Shown here: positions 56,054 to 63,501 of the stretch, piece by piece
Layout of the letters: every line of letters starts with the position of its first letter
Numbering within the stretch: position 1 is the first letter of the stretch
Assembly (NCBI GenBank): GCA_963844575.1
Contig: CAWJOU010000005.1
Coordinates: 124,001-188,000, forward strand
Direction of reading: 5' to 3'
Source of the DNA: DASZUK01 sp963844575
Lineage (GTDB): Bacteria; Actinomycetota; Acidimicrobiia; Acidimicrobiales; RAAP-2
DNA length: 64,000 nt
Notes under the pieces: model-generated
Databases searched by the model: none
What the model saw: the letters and a program-made list of their open reading frames with translations, nothing else
Told to the model about the DNA's origin: nothing
Position numbers and translations under genes: made by a program

Positions 56054-56638
56054 ATGAACGATCCCGACACGGCGACGACCGGCCCGGCCGGAGGAGCTAC
56101 CAGCCCGGCGATCACTGACCCGGTAGTGGGCTCGACGACGAGCGACTTCGAGGCGTGGTACCGGGACGCCCACCCCCGTCTCGTCGCCACGCTGCTGCTC
56201 GTGACCGGCGACCTCGGCCTGACCGTCGACTCGGTCGACGAGGCGTTCGCCCGGGCACTCGAACGTTGGGACCGCGTCCGGTCGATGGCCTCCCCCACCG
56301 GATGGACGTTCCGGGTCGCCCTCAACGTCAGCCGCCGCAGCCTCCGACGGTCGGCGCTGGAAAGGCGGCTCCTCGCCCGGGCGCCCCGTCCGGCGGACGT
56401 CCCGGCGCCGGCGGGCGAGATCTGGCGGATCGTCTCCGACCTGCCGCTCCGTCAGCGCGAGGTCGTCGTGCTCCGCCACGTCGCCGACCTGGCCGAGGCC
56501 GAGATCGCCGAGACGCTGGGCATCACCCGCAGCACCGTGTCGAGCACCCTCCGGGATGCCCATGCCCGGCTGGGCCGCTTGCTCGACGAGCCGACCGACC
56601 ACGACCACCCCGCTTCTCGAAAGGAACCCGATGCCTGA
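56054..56638 (+). CDS. ECF-type sigma factor paired with a membrane thiol protein
   Basis: 194 residues. Region 2: DLGLTVDSVDEAFARALERW and TGWTFRVALNVSRRSLRRSA; region 4: LPLRQREVVVLRHVADLAEA and LGITRSTVSSTLRDAHARLG. It is SigE/SigK-like in size, with a roughly 30-residue Thr/Pro-rich N terminus. The next gene overlaps by 8 bases and encodes a membrane protein with a short cytoplasmic N terminus, the place where an anti-sigma gene would normally be. Confidence 0.85.
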   Translation: MNDPDTATTGPAGGATSPAITDPVVGSTTSDFEAWYRDAHPRLVATLLLVTGDLGLTVDSVDEAFARALERWDRVRSMASPTGWTFRVALNVSRRSLRRSALERRLLARAPRPADVPAPAGEIWRIVSDLPLRQREVVVLRHVADLAEAEIAETLGITRSTVSSTLRDAHARLGRLLDEPTDHDHPASRKEPDA

Positions 56639-57581
56639 ACCACACCGCTCCGCCCTGGCCGTCATGGCGGCCCCACTGATCGAGGACCCCGTAGCCCCCC
56701 TCCCGTCGGTGGCCCAGCTCCGTCGGCGCAACGCTCGCCGGCACCGCCGCACGCTCGCCCGGACGGCCGGCGGTGGCGCCGCCCTCGGCCTGGTGGTCGC
56801 GCTGATCGTCGTGCTCGCCGTTCCCGGCGGCTCCCCGTCACCGTCACCCGCCCCGGCCTCGGATCTCGCTAGCTACGTCGTCACGGCCACCCAGGTGCCC
56901 GACTCGGTGCTCCAGCAGGTCGGGCTCCCGTCATCGGTGACGCCGCCGACAGCCGTCGCCGGGCAGCCACCGCTGCTCACCGACGGCGGGCTTCCCGCCG
57001 TGGTCTACGTCGGCGGGGAGTACTGCCCCTTCTGCGCGCTCGAACGGTGGTCCCTCGTCGTCGCGTTGTCGCGGTTCGGCACGTTCGCCCATCTCGGCCA
57101 GGCCATCTCGTCGACCTCGAACGACGTCGACCCCGGCCTGCAGAGCTGGAGCTTCCACGGCTCCAGCTACTCCAGCTCCTACGTCACGTTCGACCCGGCC
57201 GAGATCACCTCGGCCACCCCCACACCGGCCGACAACGGCTACACCCCGCTCGACTCGCTGTCACCGTTGCAGAAGACGGCCTTCGACACCTACGACGCCC
57301 CGCCTTACACAAAGGGCGCAGGGAACGCTATCCCGTTCGTCGACGTCGGCAACCGCTATCTCACCATCGGCAGCAGCACCAGTCCGGCCGTCCTGGAGGG
57401 GCTGAGCCTCGACCAGATCGCCGCCGACCTCTCCGACCCATCCAGTCCCGTCGCCCAAGCGGTCGACGGCACGGCGAACTATCTGATCGGTGCCCTCTGC
57501 GCCGTTACCGGCGTGACAAAGCCGCCGGTCTGCACGACACCGCCTGCCGTCCAGGCGCAAGCCCGATTGGCCGCTGGCTGA
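56631..57581 (+). CDS. membrane-anchored DUF929 thioredoxin-like protein
   Basis: 316 residues from ATG 56631. A basic cytoplasmic N terminus (RRRNARRHRRTLARTAGG) precedes one membrane helix (GLVVALIVVLAVPGG). The outside domain contains VVYVGGEYCPFCALERWSLV, a CxxC motif exactly like that of DUF929 proteins, which have a thioredoxin-like fold. The C-terminal end has two more Cys (ALCAVTG, PVCTTP). Role unknown; thiol-disulfide chemistry outside the membrane is likely. The pairing with an ECF sigma gene suggests a redox signal. Confidence 0.75.
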   Translation: MPEPHRSALAVMAAPLIEDPVAPLPSVAQLRRRNARRHRRTLARTAGGGAALGLVVALIVVLAVPGGSPSPSPAPASDLASYVVTATQVPDSVLQQVGLPSSVTPPTAVAGQPPLLTDGGLPAVVYVGGEYCPFCALERWSLVVALSRFGTFAHLGQAISSTSNDVDPGLQSWSFHGSSYSSSYVTFDPAEITSATPTPADNGYTPLDSLSPLQKTAFDTYDAPPYTKGAGNAIPFVDVGNRYLTIGSSTSPAVLEGLSLDQIAADLSDPSSPVAQAVDGTANYLIGALCAVTGVTKPPVCTTPPAVQAQARLAAG

Positions 57582-57589
57582 GCGGGGTA

Positions 57590-57605
57590 CGTGATCGAGA
57601 TCACG
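57590..57605. promoter_or_regulatory. CRP/FNR-like operator upstream of the CBS gene
   Basis: CGTGATCGAGATCACG is a perfect inverted repeat fitting GTGA-N6-TCAC, the CRP-family core. It is 121 bases before the CBS gene and 8 bases after the DUF929 gene. cAMP-dependent control is plausible but untested. Confidence 0.5.
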
Positions 57606-57726
57606 AGCAATCGACCCTAGGCGGCGGGGGCCGTCGTCCGTAGACTGTGAATGAGCGGTGCCGACGAGGTGCCGTCACGTCGGACTGGTCCGGACCGCCG
57701 GACGGTCCGGAAGGAGGCGAGAGCAG

Positions 57727-58158
57727 ATGCGCATCGTCGACATCCTCGAAGCCAAGGGCTCGACCGTGGCCACGATCCCCGGCGACGCCACCGTCGGCGA
57801 CGCGGTCGCCGAGCTTGCCCGCCGGTCGATCGGGGCGCTCGTCGTCTCGACCGACGGCTCGCACATCGAGGGCATCATCTCCGAGCGCGACGTCGTCCGG
57901 CGGCTCGGCCGCGAGCAGGAGGGCCTGATGCGTCGCCCCGTGCGGGCAATCATGTCGGCGCCCGTCCACACCTGTTCGCCCGACGACACGACCGAGAACG
58001 TCATGGCGACGATGACGAACCGTCGCGTCCGGCACGTCCCGGTCGTCGCGGACGGGGCGATGGTCGGCCTCGTCAGCATCGGCGACGTCGTCAAGAGCCG
58101 CATCCAAGAGCTCGAAGAGGACGCCAAGGTCCTCGTCGAGTACATCGGCGCCCGCTGA
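57727..58158 (+). CDS. two-CBS-domain protein
   Basis: 143 residues from ATG 57727 with AAGGAGG upstream. Each CBS repeat is clear: VGDAVAELARRSIGALVVST with GIISERDVVRRLG, then ENVMATMTNRRVRHVPVVAD with GLVSIGDVVKSRIQ. Stand-alone CBS pairs bind adenosine nucleotides and act as energy or redox sensors. A CRP-like site lies upstream, linking it tentatively to cAMP signalling. Confidence 0.85.
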   Translation: MRIVDILEAKGSTVATIPGDATVGDAVAELARRSIGALVVSTDGSHIEGIISERDVVRRLGREQEGLMRRPVRAIMSAPVHTCSPDDTTENVMATMTNRRVRHVPVVADGAMVGLVSIGDVVKSRIQELEEDAKVLVEYIGAR

Positions 58159-58291
58159 GCCTCGCCGTCCGGCCGGCCGGACCGTCAGCGTCCGCCCGGT
58201 AGATCGCCTAGTAGATCCGCCCAGCCGAACAGTCCGGGCTGTACGCTCTCGCCTCGTCGCGGCGCATGTCGACGTCGAGAGGAGCCCGATC

Positions 58292-59014
58292 GTGGCAACC
58301 AGTCCCGCAGTGCCCGTCCCCCTGCCGATCCACCTCGCGGTGGCCGAGCCGGATCAACGGGACCGCCTGACCGCGCTGATCCGGATCATCATGGTGATCC
58401 CGCAGTGGATCGTCCTCTTCTTCGTCTACATCGCCGCGCTCATCGTGGTGATCATCGGCTGGTTCGTCGCGCTCGTCACCGGGCGCCTGCCGGACTTCGC
58501 CGTCAACTTCCTCTCCGGCGTGCTCCGCTGGGACGCCCGCGTCCGCTGCTACTCATACCTGCTCGTCGACAAGTACCCCCCGTTCAGTCTCGGCGAGGAG
58601 CCCGGCTACCCGGTCCAGCTCGCCATCCCCGACGCGGCCGACCTCAACCGGCTGACCGTCCTGTTCCGGTTCTTCATCGCCCTCCCGATCGCCATCTTCG
58701 TCGGCATCCTCGGGTACGGGCTCAACATCTTCTCGATCGGCAGTTGGTTCATGATCGTCTTCACCGGGCGGATGCCGAAGCCCCTCTTCGAGGTAACCCG
58801 GGCCGTGCTCCGTTACCAGGCCCGGCTGGGCGGGTTCTTCTGGATGCTGACCCCCGAGTACCCATGGGGCATCTACGGCGAGCCGCAGGAGACGACCGAC
58901 GCGACCGGGCCGGGCTGGACGTTCAAGCTGTCCCAGAGCGCCCGCACCGCCATGACGTCGCTGATCATCGTCGGCGCGATCTTGGCGATCATCAACAACA
59001 CGCGGTACTTCTGA
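58292..59014 (+). CDS. DUF4389-family membrane protein
   Basis: 240 residues from GTG 58292 with GAGAGGAG upstream. IRIIMVIPQWIVLFFVYIAA, then GWFVALVTGRLPDFAVNFLS and a second copy of the same pattern (FRFFIALPIAIFVGILGYGL, IVFTGRMPKPLFEVTRAVLR) form the duplicated DUF4389 structure. Four to five membrane helices. Function unknown. A C-terminal helix (SLIIVGAILAIINNTRYF) ends the protein. Confidence 0.8.
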   Translation: MATSPAVPVPLPIHLAVAEPDQRDRLTALIRIIMVIPQWIVLFFVYIAALIVVIIGWFVALVTGRLPDFAVNFLSGVLRWDARVRCYSYLLVDKYPPFSLGEEPGYPVQLAIPDAADLNRLTVLFRFFIALPIAIFVGILGYGLNIFSIGSWFMIVFTGRMPKPLFEVTRAVLRYQARLGGFFWMLTPEYPWGIYGEPQETTDATGPGWTFKLSQSARTAMTSLIIVGAILAIINNTRYF

Positions 59015-59255
59015 GCCGACACCTCTGAGCCGACGAGGGCCCGGGTCCGAGCGGGCCGAGGCCCCGAGTGGGCTCAGCCTCCTGGCCCATTTCCAACGCC
59101 GGTTGATCCACCCTGGTTGACCCGCGTGCCTGCCGGCCGTCGGTCCGTCTGACCGGTCTGGCGAAGACCGTTCCGCGAGGGCCGTTCGGCGGAGGCCGGC
59201 GGTAGCATGGCGCCGGCCCGGGGACCAAGGAGCACCAACCGGGCAAGGGGGAATC

Positions 59256-61292
59256 ATGACCGTCGTCGACTCGTCCGTTCCGACGCCGCTGGCCGCCCGT
59301 CTTCGGATCAACCGGCGGACGATCCAGATCGTCCTGGGGCTCGTCTGGATCGTGGACGGCGCGCTCAAGTTCCAGCCGAAGATGTTCGGCACGAGCTTCG
59401 TCGACATGGTCATCCGACCGATGGCGGCCGGCCAGCCGTCGGTCGTCGCGTCGTCGATCACCCACATGGCCAACTTCCTCGGCAACGAGGTGGCGACGTG
59501 GGTCGTCGTCTTCGGCCTCGTCGAACTGCTGATCGGCGTCGGACTCCTCTTCCGCCGCACGACGAAGCCAGCGCTGCTCGCGTCCATCATCTGGGGCGTC
59601 GGCATCTACTGGTTCGGCGAGGGGTTCGGCGGCGTGCTCACCGGGCACGCGTCGCCGCTGACCGGCGCGCCGGGCGCGGTCTGCTTCTACGTCCTCCTCG
59701 CCGTCCTCATCTGGCCCAAGTCCGAGACGGCGCCGGACGAACCCGATGCCGGGTTCTCCTCGTCCGCCGCCGGCCGGAGCCGGCTCGGGTCGTCCGGCGC
59801 GCTGGCCCTCTGGGCAACCATCTGGGTCTTCGAGGCCGTGCTCTGGATGTTCCCGGCCAACCGCACCGCCAACAGCATCACGACACAGATGGCCGGCACC
59901 GCGAGCGGCGAGCCCGACTGGTACGCCCACTTCCTCCGGTCGTTCGGCCACGCGTTCACCGGCGCCGGCATCTGGATGGCCGTCATCTTCGCCGCCCTCT
60001 CGCTGCTCATCGGCCTCGGGCCGTTGGTCAGCCGGCGCGGCTCGGTGTTCATCGGCCTCGGCATCGGCCTCGCCCTTCTCTACTGGATCACCGGTCAGGG
60101 AGTCGGCGAGCTGCTGACCGGGATGGGGACCGACCCGAGCAACGGGCCGCTCATCGCCCTCATTGGCCTCGCCCTGCTTCCGACCGTCCCGGAGCCAGCC
60201 GACGCGCCGGTGCCGGCCGCTCGCCTGTTCGCGCTCCACCCGATGGCCGCCACCGCGGCCGTCGTCGCCCTCGCCGTCGTTCCGACGGCCGTCGCCGTCA
60301 TTCCGGCCTCCACCCCGGCCGCGTCGGCCGTGTCGGCCAGCGCCGCTTCCGCCAACGCTGCTTCCGCCAACACCGAGTCGACCAACAGCGGATCGAGCTC
60401 GTCCACGGGCATGTCGGGCATGTCGGGCATGTCGATGTCGGGCGGCAACGGCTCGTCGACCGGGTCGGGGTCGAGCTCGTCGAAGGGATCGGCGTCGAAG
60501 GGATCGGGATCGAAGACGGCCAACTCGATGAACATGTCCGGCATGGCCGGCCTCGACATCACCGACCCGAACTGGAAGTACACCGGACCGCCCCTACCGG
60601 CCGCCGAGGTGCGGCTGCTGACCACCATCGGCACGGCAACCGACAAGGGCCACGCCATGCAGACGCCGGACTGCACGACGGCGGCCACCGCGGCGCAGAC
60701 GCTCGGCGCGGTCCAGTACGTCCAGGCGACGACGACCGCGGTGGCGAAGTACAAGACACTCAGTGTCGCCACCGCGGCCGGCTACGTACCGGTGACGGAC
60801 CCGGCGTTCCCGATCGTCCACTACGTGAACCCGGCGTACATGAAGCGAGCCGACATCATGGACCCGAACCACGTCGACTCCCTCGTCTACGCGTTCACCC
60901 CGAACGGGCCGGTGCTCGTCGCGGCCATGTACCTCATGCCCGGCCAGGGCGAAGGTCCGATGCCGTACGGGTGCCTCGTCCAGTGGCACGCTCACACCAA
61001 CCTGTGCACGTCGACGACGACGCACCAGATCGTCGGCTTCATGCCCTGCGCACCGGGGACCGTCCACTACGGACGGACCGGGTACATGACCCACGTCTGG
61101 CAGGTGCCCGTCGCCGGCGGCCCGCTGGCCATCGACCCCTCGACAGTGCAGGTGATGGAGGCGGCGATCATGGCGCAGGAGGAGGGGCTGGCTCCGGTTA
61201 CGTCGTCGACCGGCACCGCCAGCTACGCGGCCGGCTCGTCGGCCAAGGCCACGGGGGCCTTCTCGGCCGTCAGGAGACGGGCCGGGAACTAG
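59256..61292 (+). CDS. DoxX-like membrane domain fused to a Met/His-containing outside domain
   Basis: 678 residues from ATG 59256. Residues 1-350 hold about eight membrane helices beginning with QIVLGLVWIVDGALKFQPKM, which resembles DoxX-like proteins. Residues about 365-440 are a Ser/Gly/Met linker with SGMSGMSGMSMSGG and NSMNMSGMAG. The last 230 residues contain HYVNPAYMKR, VQWHAHTNLCTST and GYMTHVWQVP, rich in His, Met and Cys that could bind a metal. Linker Met clusters are typical of copper-handling proteins. The domain family is not named with certainty; similar proteins seem common in Acidimicrobiia. Confidence 0.65.
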   Translation: MTVVDSSVPTPLAARLRINRRTIQIVLGLVWIVDGALKFQPKMFGTSFVDMVIRPMAAGQPSVVASSITHMANFLGNEVATWVVVFGLVELLIGVGLLFRRTTKPALLASIIWGVGIYWFGEGFGGVLTGHASPLTGAPGAVCFYVLLAVLIWPKSETAPDEPDAGFSSSAAGRSRLGSSGALALWATIWVFEAVLWMFPANRTANSITTQMAGTASGEPDWYAHFLRSFGHAFTGAGIWMAVIFAALSLLIGLGPLVSRRGSVFIGLGIGLALLYWITGQGVGELLTGMGTDPSNGPLIALIGLALLPTVPEPADAPVPAARLFALHPMAATAAVVALAVVPTAVAVIPASTPAASAVSASAASANAASANTESTNSGSSSSTGMSGMSGMSMSGGNGSSTGSGSSSSKGSASKGSGSKTANSMNMSGMAGLDITDPNWKYTGPPLPAAEVRLLTTIGTATDKGHAMQTPDCTTAATAAQTLGAVQYVQATTTAVAKYKTLSVATAAGYVPVTDPAFPIVHYVNPAYMKRADIMDPNHVDSLVYAFTPNGPVLVAAMYLMPGQGEGPMPYGCLVQWHAHTNLCTSTTTHQIVGFMPCAPGTVHYGRTGYMTHVWQVPVAGGPLAIDPSTVQVMEAAIMAQEEGLAPVTSSTGTASYAAGSSAKATGAFSAVRRRAGN

Positions 61293-61296
61293 AGCG

Positions 61297-62166
61297 TCAC
61301 GAGGAGCCGGCGGGGTACAGCGGCGACAGGACGGCGTACCCGTCGACGAACGCCTGGGCGTCGTTGGCGAAGGTGGTCGTCGTCGATGTGCAGTCGACCT
61401 GGCCGAGGTCGATGCCGGTGATGGTGGACGCCAGGGGCGCCGACACCGGGCCCCGCACGGTCCCCGGGCAGGTCGGCACGTTCAGCGAGGCGGCCGGCGG
61501 CTTCCGATAGCGGTGGGACAGCAGGGTCGCCCGGTGGGACGTGACCCAGGCGACCAGCTGGGTCGACCCCTCGGCGAAGTCCGGTGCGGACCCGTTGTCG
61601 ACCCCCTGACTGGCCGCCAGGGCAGGGATACCCAGCCGGACGGCCTCCCGGGCCGCGCCGACGGTGCCCGACACTGTGGCGAGCGGCCCGACGTTCTCCC
61701 CGAAGTTGATGCCGGACACGACGAGGTCCGGCCGTCGTCCGATGCCGTGGTCCTTGACGGCCCAGACGACGGTGTCGGCCGGGTAGCCGTGCACCGCGGT
61801 GGCCGGGTAGCCCGACGCGGTCGTGGCCTTCGTCACCACCAGCCGGCCGGCCGTCGTCTGGCCCCCGGTGCCGCTCTGGTTCGTCAGGGGCGCGACCACC
61901 GTCACGCTGGTCCCGGGCAGCTTTCGCAGGGCCTGGACCGCGGCGTCGATGCCCGGCGCGCCGACGCCGTCGTCGTTCGTCACCATCACCCGCAGGATGA
62001 CCGGCTTCCTGGTGGCCGCCGTCGCCGAGGGGGCACCACCGGCCAGAAGCCCGACGGCCACCGAACCGACCGTCAACGCCAACGTGCCGGCGATCGCCGA
62101 GGCACCGGCGGACACGAATGACCGGCGATGCCGGCCGCGTCCGCTCGAACTGATCCCGTTCCCCAT
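61297..62166 (-). CDS. exported SurE-like nucleotidase
   Basis: 289 residues. RGRHRRSFVSAGASAIAG is a twin-arginine-type start followed by a hydrophobic stretch and AGGAPSATAAT. The SurE core is LRVMVTNDDGVGAPG (metal Asp pair), VVSGINFGENVGPLA (Asn ligand) and VSGTVGAAREAVRLGIPALA. SurE hydrolyses nucleoside monophosphates and is usually cytoplasmic, so export is unusual. Four Cys are absent from the core but two appear in the tail (VPTCPG, VDCTST). Confidence 0.85.
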   Translation of the reverse strand: MGNGISSSGRGRHRRSFVSAGASAIAGTLALTVGSVAVGLLAGGAPSATAATRKPVILRVMVTNDDGVGAPGIDAAVQALRKLPGTSVTVVAPLTNQSGTGGQTTAGRLVVTKATTASGYPATAVHGYPADTVVWAVKDHGIGRRPDLVVSGINFGENVGPLATVSGTVGAAREAVRLGIPALAASQGVDNGSAPDFAEGSTQLVAWVTSHRATLLSHRYRKPPAASLNVPTCPGTVRGPVSAPLASTITGIDLGQVDCTSTTTTFANDAQAFVDGYAVLSPLYPAGSS

Positions 62167-62206
62167 CGCACCCCCCTGCCCGCACGACCATCCCGGCCCG
62201 CTGCGG

Positions 62207-62243
62207 CTGCCCAGCTGCCCAGCTGCCCAGCTGCCCAGCTGCC
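62207..62243. repeat. 8-base tandem repeat upstream of the SurE-like gene
   Basis: CTGCCCAG repeats four times plus a partial copy, 41 bases upstream of the SurE start and 31 bases after the bacterioferritin stop. Length variation could affect expression of the SurE gene. Confidence 0.75.
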
Positions 62244-62273
62244 GCCCGCACCATATCGGCGGGGCCGGCTGAA

Positions 62274-62744
62274 TCAGTCGCGGACCTGCTGGGCCAGGTA
62301 GTGAGCCTCGCCGATCTGGCCGATCAGCTCCAGCTGCGTCTCCAGCCAGTCGGCGTGGGACTCCTCACCCTCCAGGATCGTCGCCAACAGCTCTCGGCTG
62401 CCGTTGTCGCCGACGGCCACGCACCGGGCGATCCCGCCGTTCAACCGGGCGATCGCCTCGTGTTCGAGCTCGAGAGCCAGCGTCAGCTTCTCCGCCGCGG
62501 TCTCGCCGACCCGCACGACGCCCAGGCGTTGCAGGTTCGGGACACCCTCCAAATAGAGGATGCGGTCGACGAGGCGCTCCGCGTCCTTCATCTCGTCGAT
62601 CGACTCGTGGCGGAACCGCTCACCGAGCCGCTCGTAGCCCCAGTTACCGAGCATCTTCGCGTCGACGAAGTACTGGTTGACAGCCGTCAGCTCGCCGGTC
62701 AGCACCTCGTTGAGCAGATCGACGATCGCCGGGTCACCTTGCAT
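62274..62744 (-). CDS. bfr: bacterioferritin with an altered ferroxidase ligand
   Basis: 156 residues from ATG 62744 with GAGGAGG upstream. The heme ligand Met52 is present in IDEMKDAERL, and ligands Glu18, Glu51, Glu127-type and His130-type residues are seen (GELTAVNQYF, EGEESHADW). The usual ferroxidase His54 (EMKHA) is Asp here (EMKDA). Bfr stores iron as a 24-mer shell. The change could slow or alter iron oxidation. It is the last gene of a minus-strand iron operon after bfd. Confidence 0.9.
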   Translation of the reverse strand: MQGDPAIVDLLNEVLTGELTAVNQYFVDAKMLGNWGYERLGERFRHESIDEMKDAERLVDRILYLEGVPNLQRLGVVRVGETAAEKLTLALELEHEAIARLNGGIARCVAVGDNGSRELLATILEGEESHADWLETQLELIGQIGEAHYLAQQVRD

Positions 62745-62771
62745 GGAGCCTCCTCGGTCTGACGGGGGTGC

Positions 62772-62957
62772 TCAGGCAGCCGGCGACTGTGGCTCCGCGC
62801 AGCAGTCCGCCAGCAGTCGCTCGAGGAGCCGGTGGCAACCTCCACAGCCGCCACCCGCCCGACACCGGCCGGTGACCTCGTCGACCGTAGCCGCTCCGGA
62901 GGCGATCGCCGTCCGGACCGTCCGATCGTTTACGGCTTCACAGGAGCAGACGATCAT
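62772..62957 (-). CDS. bfd: bacterioferritin-associated ferredoxin
   Basis: 61 residues. MIVCSCEAVNDRTVRTAI and GRCRAGGGCGGCHRLL give the C-x-C...C-x2-C pattern of the [2Fe-2S] BFD fold. Bfd reduces ferric iron in bacterioferritin for release. The gene begins inside the end of the upstream unknown gene (20-base overlap) and precedes bfr by 27 bases. Confidence 0.85.
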   Translation of the reverse strand: MIVCSCEAVNDRTVRTAIASGAATVDEVTGRCRAGGGCGGCHRLLERLLADCCAEPQSPAA

Positions 62958-63312
62958 CGTGATCCCTACCGACCGGCCTCGACCGCACGGCCGTCGTCGG
63001 CGCGGTCGCCATCGGGCTGGTCACCACTGGGTGGTACCACTGGGCTGGTTGCCAGGCTGGTACACTGGGCTCGTCGTCATTGGGCACACGATCGCCGTCG
63101 ATGGTCCGGACGCTGAGCGGGACACCCTGGCGGGCGAGGTCGGCGGCCATGGCCATCGAGATGCGGCAGGTCGCCGGCAGGCGGTAGCCGACGCCGATCG
63201 CCTCGGCCCGTACCGACCGGCCGTCGACGGTGACCCGGACCCACTCGACCCGGCGCAGCGGGGCCGGGCCCGCCGCCGTTCGGCTCGTCCGCTTTGCGAG
63301 GCCCAACCCCAT
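62938..63312 (-). CDS. unrecognised protein, first gene of the iron operon
   Basis: 124 residues from ATG 63312. The conserved-looking core reads WVRVTVDGRSVRAEAIGVGY followed by RLPATCRISMAMAADLARQG. The C terminus is Pro/Arg-rich (VRSRPVGRDHDDRLLL). Family not named. It lies 10 bases downstream of a DtxR-like palindrome and overlaps bfd, so it is probably iron-regulated. The Met/Ala helix may interact with partner proteins. Confidence 0.55.
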   Translation of the reverse strand: MGLGLAKRTSRTAAGPAPLRRVEWVRVTVDGRSVRAEAIGVGYRLPATCRISMAMAADLARQGVPLSVRTIDGDRVPNDDEPSVPAWQPAQWYHPVVTSPMATAPTTAVRSRPVGRDHDDRLLL

Positions 63313-63322
63313 GGACGATATA

Positions 63323-63336
63323 TTAGGACGCCCTAA
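63323..63336 (-). promoter_or_regulatory. DtxR/IdeR-like palindrome before the iron operon
   Basis: TTAGGACGCCCTAA has the TTAGG...CCTAA arms of DtxR-family operators, but the 4-base spacer is shorter than the IdeR consensus. It lies just upstream of the ATG at 63312, with TAATAT overlapping it on the minus strand. IdeR controls bfr genes in mycobacteria, so the position is fitting. Confidence 0.5.
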
Positions 63337-63501
63337 GTCAAAAGGCAAGGGCGACTTGGCTCCCGGTCTTCCCAGCGCCTGGCATGGCGCTGGCCGATCG
63401 GGCCGAGGCCGTGACCGAGGCGGACCGCGGCAGGGAGCGGACCAGCCGGCGGACCGGCCGGCGCCCTGACGGCGCAACCCGACGTGCGTCTACGCTGAAG
63501 C

